DNA of 64,000 bases. Source: Alcaligenes ammonioxydans (GTDB taxonomy: Bacteria; Pseudomonadota; Gammaproteobacteria; Burkholderiales; Burkholderiaceae_B). The notes under the pieces are model-generated. The model ran no database searches. It was given only the letters and a program-made list of their open reading frames with translations, and was not told the DNA's origin. Below are positions 7,820 to 17,600 of the stretch, piece by piece. The position numbers and the translations under genes are program-made. The first letter of the stretch is position 1, and the number at the start of each line of letters is the position of its first letter. The DNA lies in assembly GCF_019343455.1 (NCBI RefSeq), contig NZ_CP049362.1, positions 3,038,001 to 3,102,000 on the forward strand, read 5' to 3'.

Positions 7820-8858
7820 CAACACCTCCATCCAGTACGTTGCCATCACGCACCACCGCCCGGCCATCCAGGCTGACCGTGCAATGGCGCAAAGGAATAT
7901 CAATGTGGCAGGCTGTCGTGCGATTGCCGCCCGCCTCGTTGTTTGGGCCCAGAGAGAACAGGAAGTTGCCCTCGAACGCACGGGCATCCATACCAATGGT
8001 GTTCTCACGCGAGTACAGGCCCAGCGTAGACCAGTGACAACGCGGTTGCAGACCCCAGCCAATGTGGGAGATCGCGTAACCTTCGGGATCGTTGAAGGAC
8101 TTCATATACTCGTCCAGCAGCTCGGCTTCGACTCCCCCTTCAATCTTGGTGGCGTAGCCGTTTTCCACGGTCAGAATGATCTGTTCGGTCGAGTACTTCT
8201 TCTGTGGCAACAGGATGTCGCCCTTGTCGATCACGATGGTGCCGTTGGTACCCCGCTCATTGGGCCAGGTCAGCACAAAGCCGCTGGGCCAGTGATCCCA
8301 CCGACCCGGCTCGTCCACAAAACCGTACTCACGAATCGCCGGGAACTCACCGAGCGGGCAGCGCAGATTGGTACCGGCAGGAGAGGTAATGCTCATCTCC
8401 TTGGCGGCCTTGATCAAGGCCGCTGCCGCGGTCACGCGCGCACGATCGGCTTCGGTGGGCACCGTGCGAACCAGAATTTCAGGTGGCTCCACGGCCAGCA
8501 AAATCTTGGTACCCGACTTCAGAATGTCGATCTGCTCGGGCGAGAACAACAGGGTCATCAGGTCCAGCACCAGATCACTGGCCTTCAAGGCGGCGATCGC
8601 CGCCTCATTACCCGTCAAGGGCGTGGTACCCAAGTACGCCAGCGAGTCACGGCTCAAGGCTTTTTCCGCGTTGACCGGCAACAAGTCCAGGCGATTGACA
8701 ATCGCTCCCATGGACTGGGCGGCAATCTGCGCGCACTGCAGGGTCTGCGGGTGCGTGGTCGAGCTGGTCAGCAAAGTCACCGTTTGACCCGCCTCCAGCT
8801 TGGACAGGCGCAGCACTTCTTGCCAGGCCTCGATGAGTTGATAATCACTAACTGCCAT
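7806..8858 (-). CDS. picD: 2,5-dihydroxypyridine 5,6-dioxygenase (NicX-like)
   Basis: A 350-residue iron-dependent extradiol-type enzyme that opens 2,5-dihydroxypyridine to N-formylmaleamate. The start MAVSDYQLIEAW was chosen because AAGGAGAGACAAG lies just before it; an upstream in-frame Met extends into the leader without a ribosome-binding site. The length and overall sequence (TSSTTHPQTL, IVIDKGDILLP, ISHIGWGLQPR, CHIDIPLR) fit the NicX family, whose fold resembles M29 aminopeptidases. The operon order decarboxylase, deformylase, dioxygenase, amidohydrolase supports the assignment. Confidence 0.88.
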   Translation of the reverse strand: MAVSDYQLIEAWQEVLRLSKLEAGQTVTLLTSSTTHPQTLQCAQIAAQSMGAIVNRLDLLPVNAEKALSRDSLAYLGTTPLTGNEAAIAALKASDLVLDLMTLLFSPEQIDILKSGTKILLAVEPPEILVRTVPTEADRARVTAAAALIKAAKEMSITSPAGTNLRCPLGEFPAIREYGFVDEPGRWDHWPSGFVLTWPNERGTNGTIVIDKGDILLPQKKYSTEQIILTVENGYATKIEGGVEAELLDEYMKSFNDPEGYAISHIGWGLQPRCHWSTLGLYSRENTIGMDARAFEGNFLFSLGPNNEAGGNRTTACHIDIPLRHCTVSLDGRAVVRDGNVLDGGVGEYE

Positions 8859-8939
8859 CTTGTCTCTCCTTGTGAGAGGCTCCGGCACTGAGGCGGAACC
8901 TCTGCATCACAACGGGCCGCCCATGCGGCCCTTTCAACA

Positions 8940-9764
8940 TCACACCAGGCGCTGGCCCAGGAAGTCACCAAAGGCTTCGTAAAAGCCTGCTTCGTTATCC
9001 CAAGGGATCATGTGGCCGGCATTGGGCACACGAACGTGCTGAACGCCCGGGGCCAACTGCTCAATCTCGGCTACATCCTCATCGCGCACCACATCGCCAC
9101 GCTCGGCCGTCATCAACAAGGCGGGCACCGTCAAGTGCGGGAAGTCCACGTGGATATCGTCGGTGTGGAAACCTTCAAAGCTGGCCAGAATCGCCGGCTC
9201 GTGGCAGGTGTGCAGCCACTGGGCACGCAATTGCAATTGTTCTTCCGTCCAGGTCGGGCAAAAGGCACGCATGTCTTCTGCGGTACACCCTTTGCGGGCC
9301 ATGGCCATGGAATCCACGTACCAGGGCAGCTTGGCCGGGTAGGCCCGACGACCAGGGCCGGAGACGGGCGGGTCCACCATCACCAGACGGTTCAAACCTT
9401 CGCTGTTCTTGTGCGCGGCACGCAAACCAATGCGGGCACCCATGGAGTGACCGACCACGATGTAGTCCTTCAGGCCCAGGGCCTGGGCCAAGGCAATCAG
9501 GTCATCGGCCTGCGCATCCAGGCTGTAGTCCATGCCTTCGGCCGCTTCGCTCAAACCGCGGCCACGCACGTCCTGAATATAGGTGTCAAAGTGCTGGCCG
9601 AACTGCTCGCCCACAAAACCCCAGGTCACCGCCGGGCTGGTAATGCCGGGAACAATGATGACCGCAGGACGCTGATCGCGACCGTCGGCCCACCCACCGT
9701 AGCGCAAATAGTGCTGACGAATGCCATTGGCGTGAACATGGCCGCCATACAAAAATGTGCTCAT
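8940..9764 (-). CDS. picE: N-formylmaleamate deformylase (alpha/beta hydrolase, NicD-like)
   Basis: A 274-residue alpha/beta hydrolase. The nucleophile elbow GHSMGARIG is visible, with the oxyanion region after VPGITSPAVTW and a late His in NAGHMIPWD. It removes formate from N-formylmaleamate, giving maleamate. The start MSTFLYGG lies 2 nt beyond the picC stop; an in-frame extension into picC is unlikely to be real. It sits between the decarboxylase and the dioxygenase in a tight minus-strand operon. Confidence 0.88.
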   Translation of the reverse strand: MSTFLYGGHVHANGIRQHYLRYGGWADGRDQRPAVIIVPGITSPAVTWGFVGEQFGQHFDTYIQDVRGRGLSEAAEGMDYSLDAQADDLIALAQALGLKDYIVVGHSMGARIGLRAAHKNSEGLNRLVMVDPPVSGPGRRAYPAKLPWYVDSMAMARKGCTAEDMRAFCPTWTEEQLQLRAQWLHTCHEPAILASFEGFHTDDIHVDFPHLTVPALLMTAERGDVVRDEDVAEIEQLAPGVQHVRVPNAGHMIPWDNEAGFYEAFGDFLGQRLV

Positions 9765-9766
9765 CC

Positions 9767-10738
9767 TTAGCTCCGGTCCAGCTTGAACAGACGAGCCGCG
9801 TTGCCGTAACACACCAGCTCGCGGGTCTTGTCATCCATCGGCGCTGACTCGATGAAATCGGCAGCCAGCTCGGTGGATTCATATGGGTAGTCCACGGAGA
9901 ACAACACGGCCTCGGCGCCCATTTCACCAATCGCGCCCATCAGGGTCGGGGCGGAACAGACACCAGAAGTGGTGATCAGAATATTGCTGCCGATGTACTC
10001 GGACGGCTTGCGCTTCAGGGTGACACCGTGTGGGTAGACCGCAAAACGGCTGTCGTAGCGCCAGCGCTGAAATGGCAGGCCTTCGCCCATATGACCCAGC
10101 ACCAGCTTCACTTCCGGGCAGCGGTCAAACACACCACCGAACAACATGCGCAATGCGTGGGTACCGGTCTCTACCCCCCACCCCCAGGTTGCGCCCATCA
10201 GCTCCGGGTGGCCGGAATAAGCGTGTGGCATTTCATAGGCATCAAAGGGATGCAGGTAGAAGGGCACATCCAGCTTCTGCACGGTTTCCCAAAACGCGTC
10301 ATATTCGCGGCTGTCGTAATACACGCCATGGGTGTGACCGTTGACCAGGGCCCCTTTCAGACCCAAATCCTGCACGGCACGCGTCAACTCCTGCGCGGCG
10401 GCTGCCGGGTCCTGCATGGGCAAAGTGGCAAAACCACCCAGACGATCGGGGTGGTGTGCAATTTGCTGTGCCAGGAAATCATTATTCTGACGAGCGCGCG
10501 CGATTGCCACTGACACGTCTTTTTCCACCTGCACGCCAGGACCGGTCTGGGACAGCACGACATACTCGATGCCAGCGCGGTCCATCACTTCCAGACGCTG
10601 CGCGTCAAAGTCCTGCAAACGGGCCATCAATTCGCGCGCGTCGGCACTGTCGATATGTTTGACAAAGGCCTTGGAATAATCCTCAAAGCCCACGGCGTTG
10701 AAGTGCTCCTCCAGTGCTATTTTTTTAATACGTTTCAC
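9767..10738 (-). CDS. picC: 3,6-dihydroxypicolinate decarboxylase (amidohydrolase-2 family)
   Basis: A 323-residue non-oxidative decarboxylase of the ACMSD/gamma-resorcylate type. The expected metal and catalytic landmarks are E10-E11-H12 near the N-terminus (ALEEHF), the YLHPFD segment in the middle and Asp in FSVDYPYE near the C-terminus. In the Alcaligenes picolinate route it converts 3,6-dihydroxypicolinate to 2,5-dihydroxypyridine. It is the first gene of the operon and faces the divergent MarR gene across 291 bp that hold a clean TCAG-TATG-CTGA palindrome. Family is certain; the substrate follows from cluster identity. Confidence 0.87.
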   Translation of the reverse strand: MKRIKKIALEEHFNAVGFEDYSKAFVKHIDSADARELMARLQDFDAQRLEVMDRAGIEYVVLSQTGPGVQVEKDVSVAIARARQNNDFLAQQIAHHPDRLGGFATLPMQDPAAAAQELTRAVQDLGLKGALVNGHTHGVYYDSREYDAFWETVQKLDVPFYLHPFDAYEMPHAYSGHPELMGATWGWGVETGTHALRMLFGGVFDRCPEVKLVLGHMGEGLPFQRWRYDSRFAVYPHGVTLKRKPSEYIGSNILITTSGVCSAPTLMGAIGEMGAEAVLFSVDYPYESTELAADFIESAPMDDKTRELVCYGNAARLFKLDRS

Positions 10739-10802
10739 CGTAAATATTCCCTAAATTATTGATTTACATAAGGTCAATCGTTTGACCCCCCAACAATATC
10801 TA

Positions 10803-10814
10803 TCAGTATGCTGA
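10803..10814. promoter_or_regulatory. Candidate PicR operator between picR and picC
   Basis: TCAGTATGCTGA is symmetric around TATG (arms ATCAG/CTGAT when one base is added each side). It lies about 65 bp upstream of picC and about 216 bp upstream of picR, in an AT-rich block. Similar motifs occur at 1984-1995 and 2128-2139. Confidence 0.55.
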
Positions 10815-11029
10815 TTATTATTGTTTTCAGCAAGTCGGGAAATCACATATACTTTGGGGCGTGGACAGCGCCTGTAGAAATGACTACAAATCAGAAATCA
10901 GGGCTTTTGTTCACCTTAGCGTAGCCCTGCTTTCCTTGTAGACGCCGACCTTGCAGCCGTACCCTTTGCAGGTCGTCCCGCTTTCAGTGTGCTGCCTTTC
11001 TGGGCAACAGGCTGAAGGCCACTCAATCG

Positions 11030-11590
11030 ATGACTGACTTATCCATGAAGAATCACGCCGAGCTAAAGCAAGAAGAACGACTGGAAGCCGACGAGGCCGA
11101 AATCCTGGGTCCAGTGGAAGAAGAAAATGCCGAGCTGTATCGACGCAAACTGTGGTCCCGGCCCGGTTTTCTGGTTCGCCGTCTTAACCAGATTCACTAC
11201 GCCATGTTCTACGAGGAGTGCAAAAGCGACCTCACGCCTGTCCAGCACGGAGTCCTGTCGGTGTTGATGGGCTCCCCCTGGCTGGATCAGACCACGATTG
11301 GTTACGAGCTAGGCCTGGATCGCACTACCTCCGCCGATGTCATCCGCAGGCTGGAAGAAAAAGGCTTGCTGGGGCGACGCATCAACCCCGAGGACCGCCG
11401 TTCCCGCCAAACGTACATCACCGAAGCCGGTCTGGCGGCCATGAAGGAAATCAGTAGCGGCATGAACCGGGCACAAGAGCGGCTGCTGGACCCACTGACC
11501 GCCAAACAGCGTCAGACGTTTATGACCATGCTGACGCGCGTGGTGGAGCACAACAATCAGTATGGTCGTGCTGCGCTGAAGAACATGTGA
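11030..11590 (+). CDS. picR: MarR-family repressor of picolinate catabolism
   Basis: A 186-residue MarR protein with an N-terminal acidic extension of about 40 residues. The winged helix is recognisable in LTPVQHGVLSVL, TIGYELGLDRTTSADVIRRLEEKGLL and the wing RRINPEDRRSRQTYITEAG. It is divergent from picC and, by analogy with the published PicR, represses the pic operons until pathway substrate binds. Three matching palindromes in the window sit in front of picC/picR, the ferredoxin operon and the TRAP/picA operon. Confidence 0.88.
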   Translation: MTDLSMKNHAELKQEERLEADEAEILGPVEEENAELYRRKLWSRPGFLVRRLNQIHYAMFYEECKSDLTPVQHGVLSVLMGSPWLDQTTIGYELGLDRTTSADVIRRLEEKGLLGRRINPEDRRSRQTYITEAGLAAMKEISSGMNRAQERLLDPLTAKQRQTFMTMLTRVVEHNNQYGRAALKNM

Positions 11591-11651
11591 GAAGTTCGGG
11601 GGGCCCCAGGCCCCTCGCGCATATCAAACCGGTAATTCAACCGTGTGCGCT

Positions 11652-11678
11652 GGCAGTCGGAGACTGGCTCCAACTGCC
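11652..11678. other. Hairpin downstream of picR
   Basis: GGCAGTCGGAG and CTCCAACTGCC form an 11-bp stem with one mismatch around a 5-nt loop, 60 bp after the picR stop. No T run follows; it may be a weak or Rho-assisted terminator or an mRNA-stabilising hairpin. Confidence 0.4.
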
Positions 11679-11802
11679 GCCACGATCTCATGCACAACAA
11701 AAAAGCCTGCGGCAGCAAGAAGTCTGGGCGCTTGTCTCATCCCATTTCTCTATGGGTTGCGCCCGAGAGAAAGCCCAATGGCAACACCACACATTTCATG
11801 GC

Positions 11803-11828
11803 AAAAAAAACGGGCCCCAGGGGCCCGT
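11803..11828 (-). terminator. Terminator-like GC hairpin oriented leftward
   Basis: A palindromic stem ACGGGCC/GGCCCGT (11810-11828) has eight A on its left side, so on the minus strand it ends in a T run. No minus-strand gene is recognised to its right; it may insulate picR from leftward read-through. The rest of 11591-12098 holds no gene that I can support. Confidence 0.5.
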
Positions 11829-12098
11829 AAACAGAACCCATCATCGAGCGATGAGTGACGGTTCTTTCGAAAACACCGTTATATAGTAAAGCACATAACG
11901 CAAGAGAACAAGGGTCCAGAACATGAGGGTGCAGGTTTTCCCGTCTTCACAATGAGCGACATCTCGCCAACAATACGGCCGTACTGAGCATTCTTATCGG
12001 AATGCTGTCAGCAAGATGCCCGACCAACAGGCATCCATACACTCTCAAAACATCTGGACCCGCGCAAATACTGGCGCAAGTCCACAGGAGCACACTCT

Positions 12099-13412
12099 AT
12101 GTTTAAAGCCATGACGCGCGGTTCGGTCCGCCTGGTTGAACGCTATCTTCCCGATCCGTATATTTTCGTCATCCTGCTCACCTTGATTGCCGGCATTGCC
12201 GCCATGGCTTTCGAGCAACGCTCTCCGATGGAGATCATCCAGTACTGGGGCAACGGTTTTTGGGGACTGTTGACCTTTGCCATGCAAATGCTGCTGGTTT
12301 TGCTGACCGGACACATGCTGGCCAGCACACCCTTGGTGAAAAGCTGGTTGCGGGGACTCGCCTCTCTGGCCCGCTCTGCCGGCTCGGCCATTATTCTGGT
12401 CACCCTGGTTTCGCTGGCCGCCAGCTGGATCAACTGGGGTTTCGGCCTGGTCGTCGGCGCCTTGTTTGCCAAGGAGCTGGCGCGTCAGGTTCGCGTTGAT
12501 TACCGTCTGCTGGTTGCCAGTGCGTACTCGGGTTTTCTGGTCTGGCACGGCGGCCTGGCCGGTTCCGTACCGCTGACCATTGCCACCTCGGGACATTTCT
12601 CCGAAGACAAAATTGGCATTATCAGTACATCAGACACTATCTTTGCCTTCTTCAACCTGGCGATCGTGATCGCCTTGTTCATTCTGGTCCCGCTCGTCAA
12701 TCGCCTGATGCTGCCCAGCGACAAGGAAAGCATTTATGTAGACCCAAGCCTGCTGGAAGATGCGCCCGATGATGTCAAACAAACCACGGACCGTCCCGCA
12801 GATCGACTGGAAAACAGTCGCCTGATCTCAATCGTGATTGGTGTGGCGGGCCTGGCGTACCTGTTTGATTACTACGTGCTGCGTGGGGCCACTCTGAACC
12901 TGAACGTGATCAATTTCACCTTTCTGATTCTGGCCATCCTGCTGCACGGTACCCCTCGACGTCTACTCAAAAGTCTGGACGAGGCCATTCGCGGCGGTGC
13001 CGGTATTGTGATCCAGTTCCCCTTTTACGCCGGCATCATGGCAATCATGATTGATTCCGGTCTGGCGGCCAGCTTGTCCGAATGGATGGTGTCCTTTGCA
13101 ACCGCCACCACCCTGCCCTTCTGGACCTTCATGAGCGCCGGTCTGGTCAATATTTTTGTACCTTCGGGCGGTGGACAGTGGGCGGTACAAAGCCCGGTTG
13201 TAATTGCTGCCACCCAGGCCTTGGACGCCGATATGGCGCGTACTGCCATGGCCGTTGCCTGGGGCGATTCCTGGACTAACATGCTGCAACCCTTCTGGGC
13301 TCTGCCAGTGCTGGCAATTGCGGGCCTGAAAGCCAAAGACATCATGGGCTTTTGCCTGATTCAACTGATTGTCTCGGGCATCGTGATCTCGATCGGTCTG
13401 ACCTGGCTGTAA
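12099..13412 (+). CDS. atoE: Short-chain fatty acid transporter (AtoE family)
   Basis: A 437-residue, very hydrophobic inner-membrane permease with about ten to twelve predicted membrane segments. The opening MFKAMTRGSVRLVERYLPDPYIF, the ASWINWGFGLVVGALFAKELAR segment and the late NIFVPSGGGQWAVQSPVV motif are characteristic of the AtoE short-chain fatty acid/acetoacetate carrier family. It stands alone between picR and a tRNA, with its own strong terminator. A GCATTC-TTATC-GGAATGC hairpin is seen about 90 bp upstream. No catabolic partner genes (such as atoDAB) are adjacent, so the actual substrate is open. Confidence 0.87.
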   Translation: MFKAMTRGSVRLVERYLPDPYIFVILLTLIAGIAAMAFEQRSPMEIIQYWGNGFWGLLTFAMQMLLVLLTGHMLASTPLVKSWLRGLASLARSAGSAIILVTLVSLAASWINWGFGLVVGALFAKELARQVRVDYRLLVASAYSGFLVWHGGLAGSVPLTIATSGHFSEDKIGIISTSDTIFAFFNLAIVIALFILVPLVNRLMLPSDKESIYVDPSLLEDAPDDVKQTTDRPADRLENSRLISIVIGVAGLAYLFDYYVLRGATLNLNVINFTFLILAILLHGTPRRLLKSLDEAIRGGAGIVIQFPFYAGIMAIMIDSGLAASLSEWMVSFATATTLPFWTFMSAGLVNIFVPSGGGQWAVQSPVVIAATQALDADMARTAMAVAWGDSWTNMLQPFWALPVLAIAGLKAKDIMGFCLIQLIVSGIVISIGLTWL

Positions 13413-13458
13413 CGCCAAGCAGTCTGCCTTGATCTAACATCAAGGCCTGACTGAACAA

Positions 13459-13495
13459 AAAACGCCCAGTGATGCGTCACTGGGCGTTTTTGTTT
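13459..13495 (+). terminator. Rho-independent terminator of atoE
   Basis: A near-perfect stem AAAACGCCCAGTGA / TCACTGGGCGTTTT with a TGCG loop and T run. Confidence 0.92.
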
Positions 13496-13659
13496 TCAAG
13501 CACGGGCCAGCACTGCTCACCTCAACCATCGGCTGTCGGCAACCGACGACCTGAACTCAGCTCACCTCAGCGGACACAGGCCGGACAAGGACGCAGGCAC
13601 GCCGCCGCAATAAGGGCAATGTTCGATAGCAAAGGGGGGGAAATAAAGAAAAGCGAAGA

Positions 13660-13734
13660 TGGTGGGCGGTACAAGGTTCGAACTTGTGACTTCCACCGTG
13701 TGAAGGTGGCACTCTACCACTGAGTTAACCGCCC
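13660..13734 (-). tRNA. tRNA-Val (anticodon CAC)
   Basis: Read on the minus strand: acceptor stem GGGCGGT/ACCGCCC, D arm with GTGGTAGAG, anticodon stem CCACC/GGTGG with loop TTCACAC giving anticodon CAC, T arm with GTTCGAA, and an encoded CCA end. The 75-nt length is normal. It decodes GUG. Confidence 0.95.
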
Positions 13735-13826
13735 GTAGCTTGCAAGAGCTGCAAACTGCGAAGAAAAAGACTATAGCATGGCCTTGCCTGATTAACAAGG
13801 TTTGGCCTGCTATTTTTCCTGAATAA

Positions 13827-14552
13827 TTATTCGGTAACTGGCTGGAGCATCTCGCGCCACATGGGTGGCTTTTTGTTCTGCTTTTCCAGCAGGTCCATGT
13901 ATTTTTCATGCTCGGCCTGATCGGCTGGCGAAGCGCGCAGCACTTTCAACACGCTGGGATCAAACTTGCCCAGGCTCAAATCGCTGCCCTGTCCTCCTTG
14001 CCCATCGGACTCGTCAAAGTCCATCAACAAGGCATCCTGACCCCGCGTCATGGCCAGCCAGACATCGGCCAGCAATTCCGAGTCCAGCAAAGCGCCGTGC
14101 AAGGTGCGGTGAGAGTTGGAAATACCGTAGCGCTCGCACAAGGCATCCAGGGAGTTACGCTTGCCGGGGTGCATTTCCCGGGCCACCAGCAAGGAGTCGG
14201 TGATGCTGGCGCAATACTCCGAGAAAGGCCCTTTACCGACTCGTTCCAGTTCGGCATCCAGAAAGCGCGTGTCGAACGAGGCATTATGAATAATGACCTC
14301 TGCATCCTGCACAAAATCCAGCACTTGGTCGACCACATCCTTGAAACGTGGATGCCCGGCCAAAAACTCGGTGGTCAAACCATGAATGGCCAGCGCTTCG
14401 GGATCGGAGTCCCGATCCGGGTTCAGATACAGGTGCAAATGGCGGCCAGTCAATTTGCGGTTGAACAGCTCCACCCCACCCACTTCAACGATACGGTGTC
14501 CTTCACGCGGCTCCAGACCGGTGGTTTCAGTATCCAGAATAATTTGACGCAT
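13827..14552 (-). CDS. dnaQ: DNA polymerase III epsilon subunit (3'-5' proofreading exonuclease)
   Basis: A 241-residue DEDDh exonuclease, the proofreading subunit of the replicative polymerase. ExoI is DTETTGL (D7, E9), ExoII is NASFDTRFLD and ExoIII is HRTLHGALLDSELLADV. The C-terminal tail is the flexible part that binds the alpha subunit. It lies directly upstream of the tRNA-Val gene on the same strand. In many proteobacteria dnaQ neighbours rnhA; here an RND pump operon separates the two, so the pair may have been split. Confidence 0.94.
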   Translation of the reverse strand: MRQIILDTETTGLEPREGHRIVEVGGVELFNRKLTGRHLHLYLNPDRDSDPEALAIHGLTTEFLAGHPRFKDVVDQVLDFVQDAEVIIHNASFDTRFLDAELERVGKGPFSEYCASITDSLLVAREMHPGKRNSLDALCERYGISNSHRTLHGALLDSELLADVWLAMTRGQDALLMDFDESDGQGGQGSDLSLGKFDPSVLKVLRASPADQAEHEKYMDLLEKQNKKPPMWREMLQPVTE

Positions 14553-14629
14553 TCACTTTTCCTACAATAGTCGATCACGGCATAAAGCCTTGGCTGGACA
14601 GACGCCCCGTAGCCGCCCCGACCCTCAGT

Positions 14630-17600
14630 TTAGAGAGAGGCCTGGGGCTTATCAATCAGCTCAAGCTGCTCGTCCTGCCCCGCTTTGCGCCCTGCTATCA
14701 GCGTATAGGCAACAGGCACCACAAACAGGGTTAACACGGTACCCAACGTCAAACCGCCGACCAGCACCCAGCCGATCTGCTGACGCGATTCAGCCCCCGC
14801 TCCGGTGGCATAGGCCAGGGGCAACACCCCCAGCACCATCGCGCCGGTCGTCATCAGGATGGGACGCAGCCGCATCTCGCAGGCCCGCACTACGGCATTG
14901 TACAAACTGGCTCCGGCCTCGCGCTGCTGGGTGGCAAATTCCACGATCAAAATGCCATGCTTGGTAATCAGGCCCACCAGAGTAATCAAGCCAATCTGAC
15001 TATAAATGGACAAGGTTCCGCCTGAGAGCCACAGAGCCAGCAAAGCGCCTGTCATGGACAGAGGCACGGACAGCATGATGATGAGCGGATTGCGCCAGCT
15101 TTCGAACTGGGCAGCCAGCACCAGGTAAATGAAGGCCAGCGCCATCAGAAACACCAGATAGATACTGCCCGAGGAGTCCCGGAACTCACGCGATTGTCCG
15201 TCCAGATCGGTCTGCACGGTTTCGGGCAGCGTCTTGCGCGCCACCTCATTCATGTGTTCGAGCACCTCTCCCAAGGCATAGCCAGGAGCCACCGAGGCCT
15301 CCACAATCACGGCACGCAAACGATTGAAGTGGTTCAGCGATTGAGGGGACACGCTTTCGCGAACTTTCAGGAAATTGGATGCCTGAACCATGCCGCCGTC
15401 CTTGGTGCGAACATAAATATCCAGGATATTCTGCGGGCTGGAGCGAGCCTGTTTATCTACCTGCACGATCACATCGTACTGTTCACCATCACTCTTGTAA
15501 CGGGTCACCTGACGCCCGCCCAGCATGGACTCCAGGGTGCGTCCCACGACCTCTACCGAAACGCCCGTATCGGCCAGCTTGTCGCGATCCACATCAATGC
15601 GGATTTCAGGCGTGTTCAGGCGTAAGTCCGTATCCACATTCAACAGTCCCGGATAATCCTTCAGCTCCGCCAGAAAGCCGTCCACAATTCGAGCCAGCTC
15701 CGGATAGGGAGCCTGACTCATGATGACAAACTCCACGGGTTTGGAAGTGGCCCGCTGCCCCAGGGAAGGCGGGTTGGTGGGAAAGGCCCGTGCGCCGGGG
15801 ATGGCCGAGAAATGCGGCTGCAGTTCACGCGCGATCGACTGCTGAGTGCGCGAGCGCTCCTGCCAGGGTTTCAGACGCAAGATGGCAAACGAGTCTGTCA
15901 CGGTGGGAAAACCAATAATGGACTGATAGCCCTCGGTTTCCGGGATGTCGCGATACAAGGCTTCGACTCGCTCCACATTGTGCAAGGTGTAGTCCAATGT
16001 AGCGCCTTCGGGCGAACTCACAATGCCGAAGATCACGCCACGATCCTCAACCGGGGCCAGTTCGCTTTTAATAACCGTAAACAGCAAGGCACTGCTGGCC
16101 GCTACGGCAACGCCGATCAGCAAAACCAGCCAGCGCCAGCGCAGGGCCCGGATCAAGGCCCGGCGGTAAGTTCGCGTGAGCCAGACCAGAAAGTTCTCGA
16201 TCCCCTGACTGACACGGCCTACTTTTGCCCCCTGAGGGCGCAACATACGCGAGCACATCATGGGGGTCAGAGTCAGGGCCACAAAGCCCGATACCAGCAC
16301 GGCAGCCGCCAGCGTCAGGGCAAACTCAATGAACAGCCGTCCCGTGCGTCCAGTGGCAAATGCCAGCGGCGCATACACCGCCACCAGGGTCAGCGTCATG
16401 GCAATCACGGCAAAAGCAATCTCACGCACACCTAAAAAAGCAGCCTGCATGGCAGTTTTGCCTTCTTCGATATGCCGATACACGTTTTCCAACACCACAA
16501 TTGCATCGTCCACCACCAGACCAATGGCCAGCACCATCGCCAGCAAGGTCAGGGTATTGATGGAAAAACCCAGCATGTACATGATGGCAAACGCCCCGAT
16601 CAAGGAGATCGGAATTGTCACGATGGGAATGAGACTGGCGCGGAAACTGCGCAGAAAGAACACAATCACCAGCACCACCAGCAAGATGGCCTCGGCAATC
16701 GTGGTGTACACCGAATCAATGGATTCCTGAATAAAGATGGAGCTGTCGTAAGCCACGGTCAGCTTCATATTGCCCGGCAGACTTTCATTGATGCGCTCAA
16801 CTTCCGCGCGCACCGACTTGGACAGATCCAGCGGGTTGGCCGTGGACTGCTTGGTCACACCAATATTCAAACTGTTTTGTCCATTGAAACGGGCCAGCAC
16901 CCGTTCTTCGGCAGGCCCGATCCGCACCTCGGCAATATCGGAGATACGTACCGGGTAGCCGGCCGCCTGACTGATGATGATGTCGCGAAACTCCTCGGGC
17001 GTTTCCAGGTCGGTCGATGACACCACCGAAAATTCGCGCGCATCCGACTCGATGCGTCCTGCCGGGATCAGCACGTTCTGTTTGCGCAGCGCATCTTCCA
17101 CGTCCTGTACCGTCAACTGATAGGCCGCCAGGCGGGTTCGGTCCAGATCGATACGCATGGCAGGCAGCCGCTCGCCAAACACCCGGACTTCGGCCGCACC
17201 GGGCAGAACAGACAAACGCGTCTTGATATACCGGTTGATGTAGTCCGAGGCCTCCAGCATGCTGTAGTTGCCCGTGTCGACCCCCACATAAATAATGGGA
17301 GTGGAGTCGGCCTCCACCTTGTTGATGATGGGCTCGTCCACTTCGTCAGGCAGAAAGCGTCGAGCGCGCGAGACCTTGTCGCGCACATCGGCCGCAGCCG
17401 CATCCGGGGCCCGGTCCAGATTGAACTTGATATTGATCAGGCTGCGCTCGGAGCGGCTACGCGAGGTCATCACATTGACGCCCTCAATCCCCGACAGTTG
17501 ATCTTCCAGCGGCTTGGTCACCTGAGATTCAATTACCTCCGGCGACGCGCCCTTGTAATTGGTGATGACAGACACCACGGGCTCATCAATGGCAGGGTAC

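Noticed and set aside
11587..11886. Possible small gene after picR
   Set aside because: Low-complexity frame over hairpins and a terminator, no ribosome-binding site, no recognisable product.
13469..13723. 84-codon ORF after atoE
   Set aside because: It runs through the terminator region and across the tRNA-Val gene.
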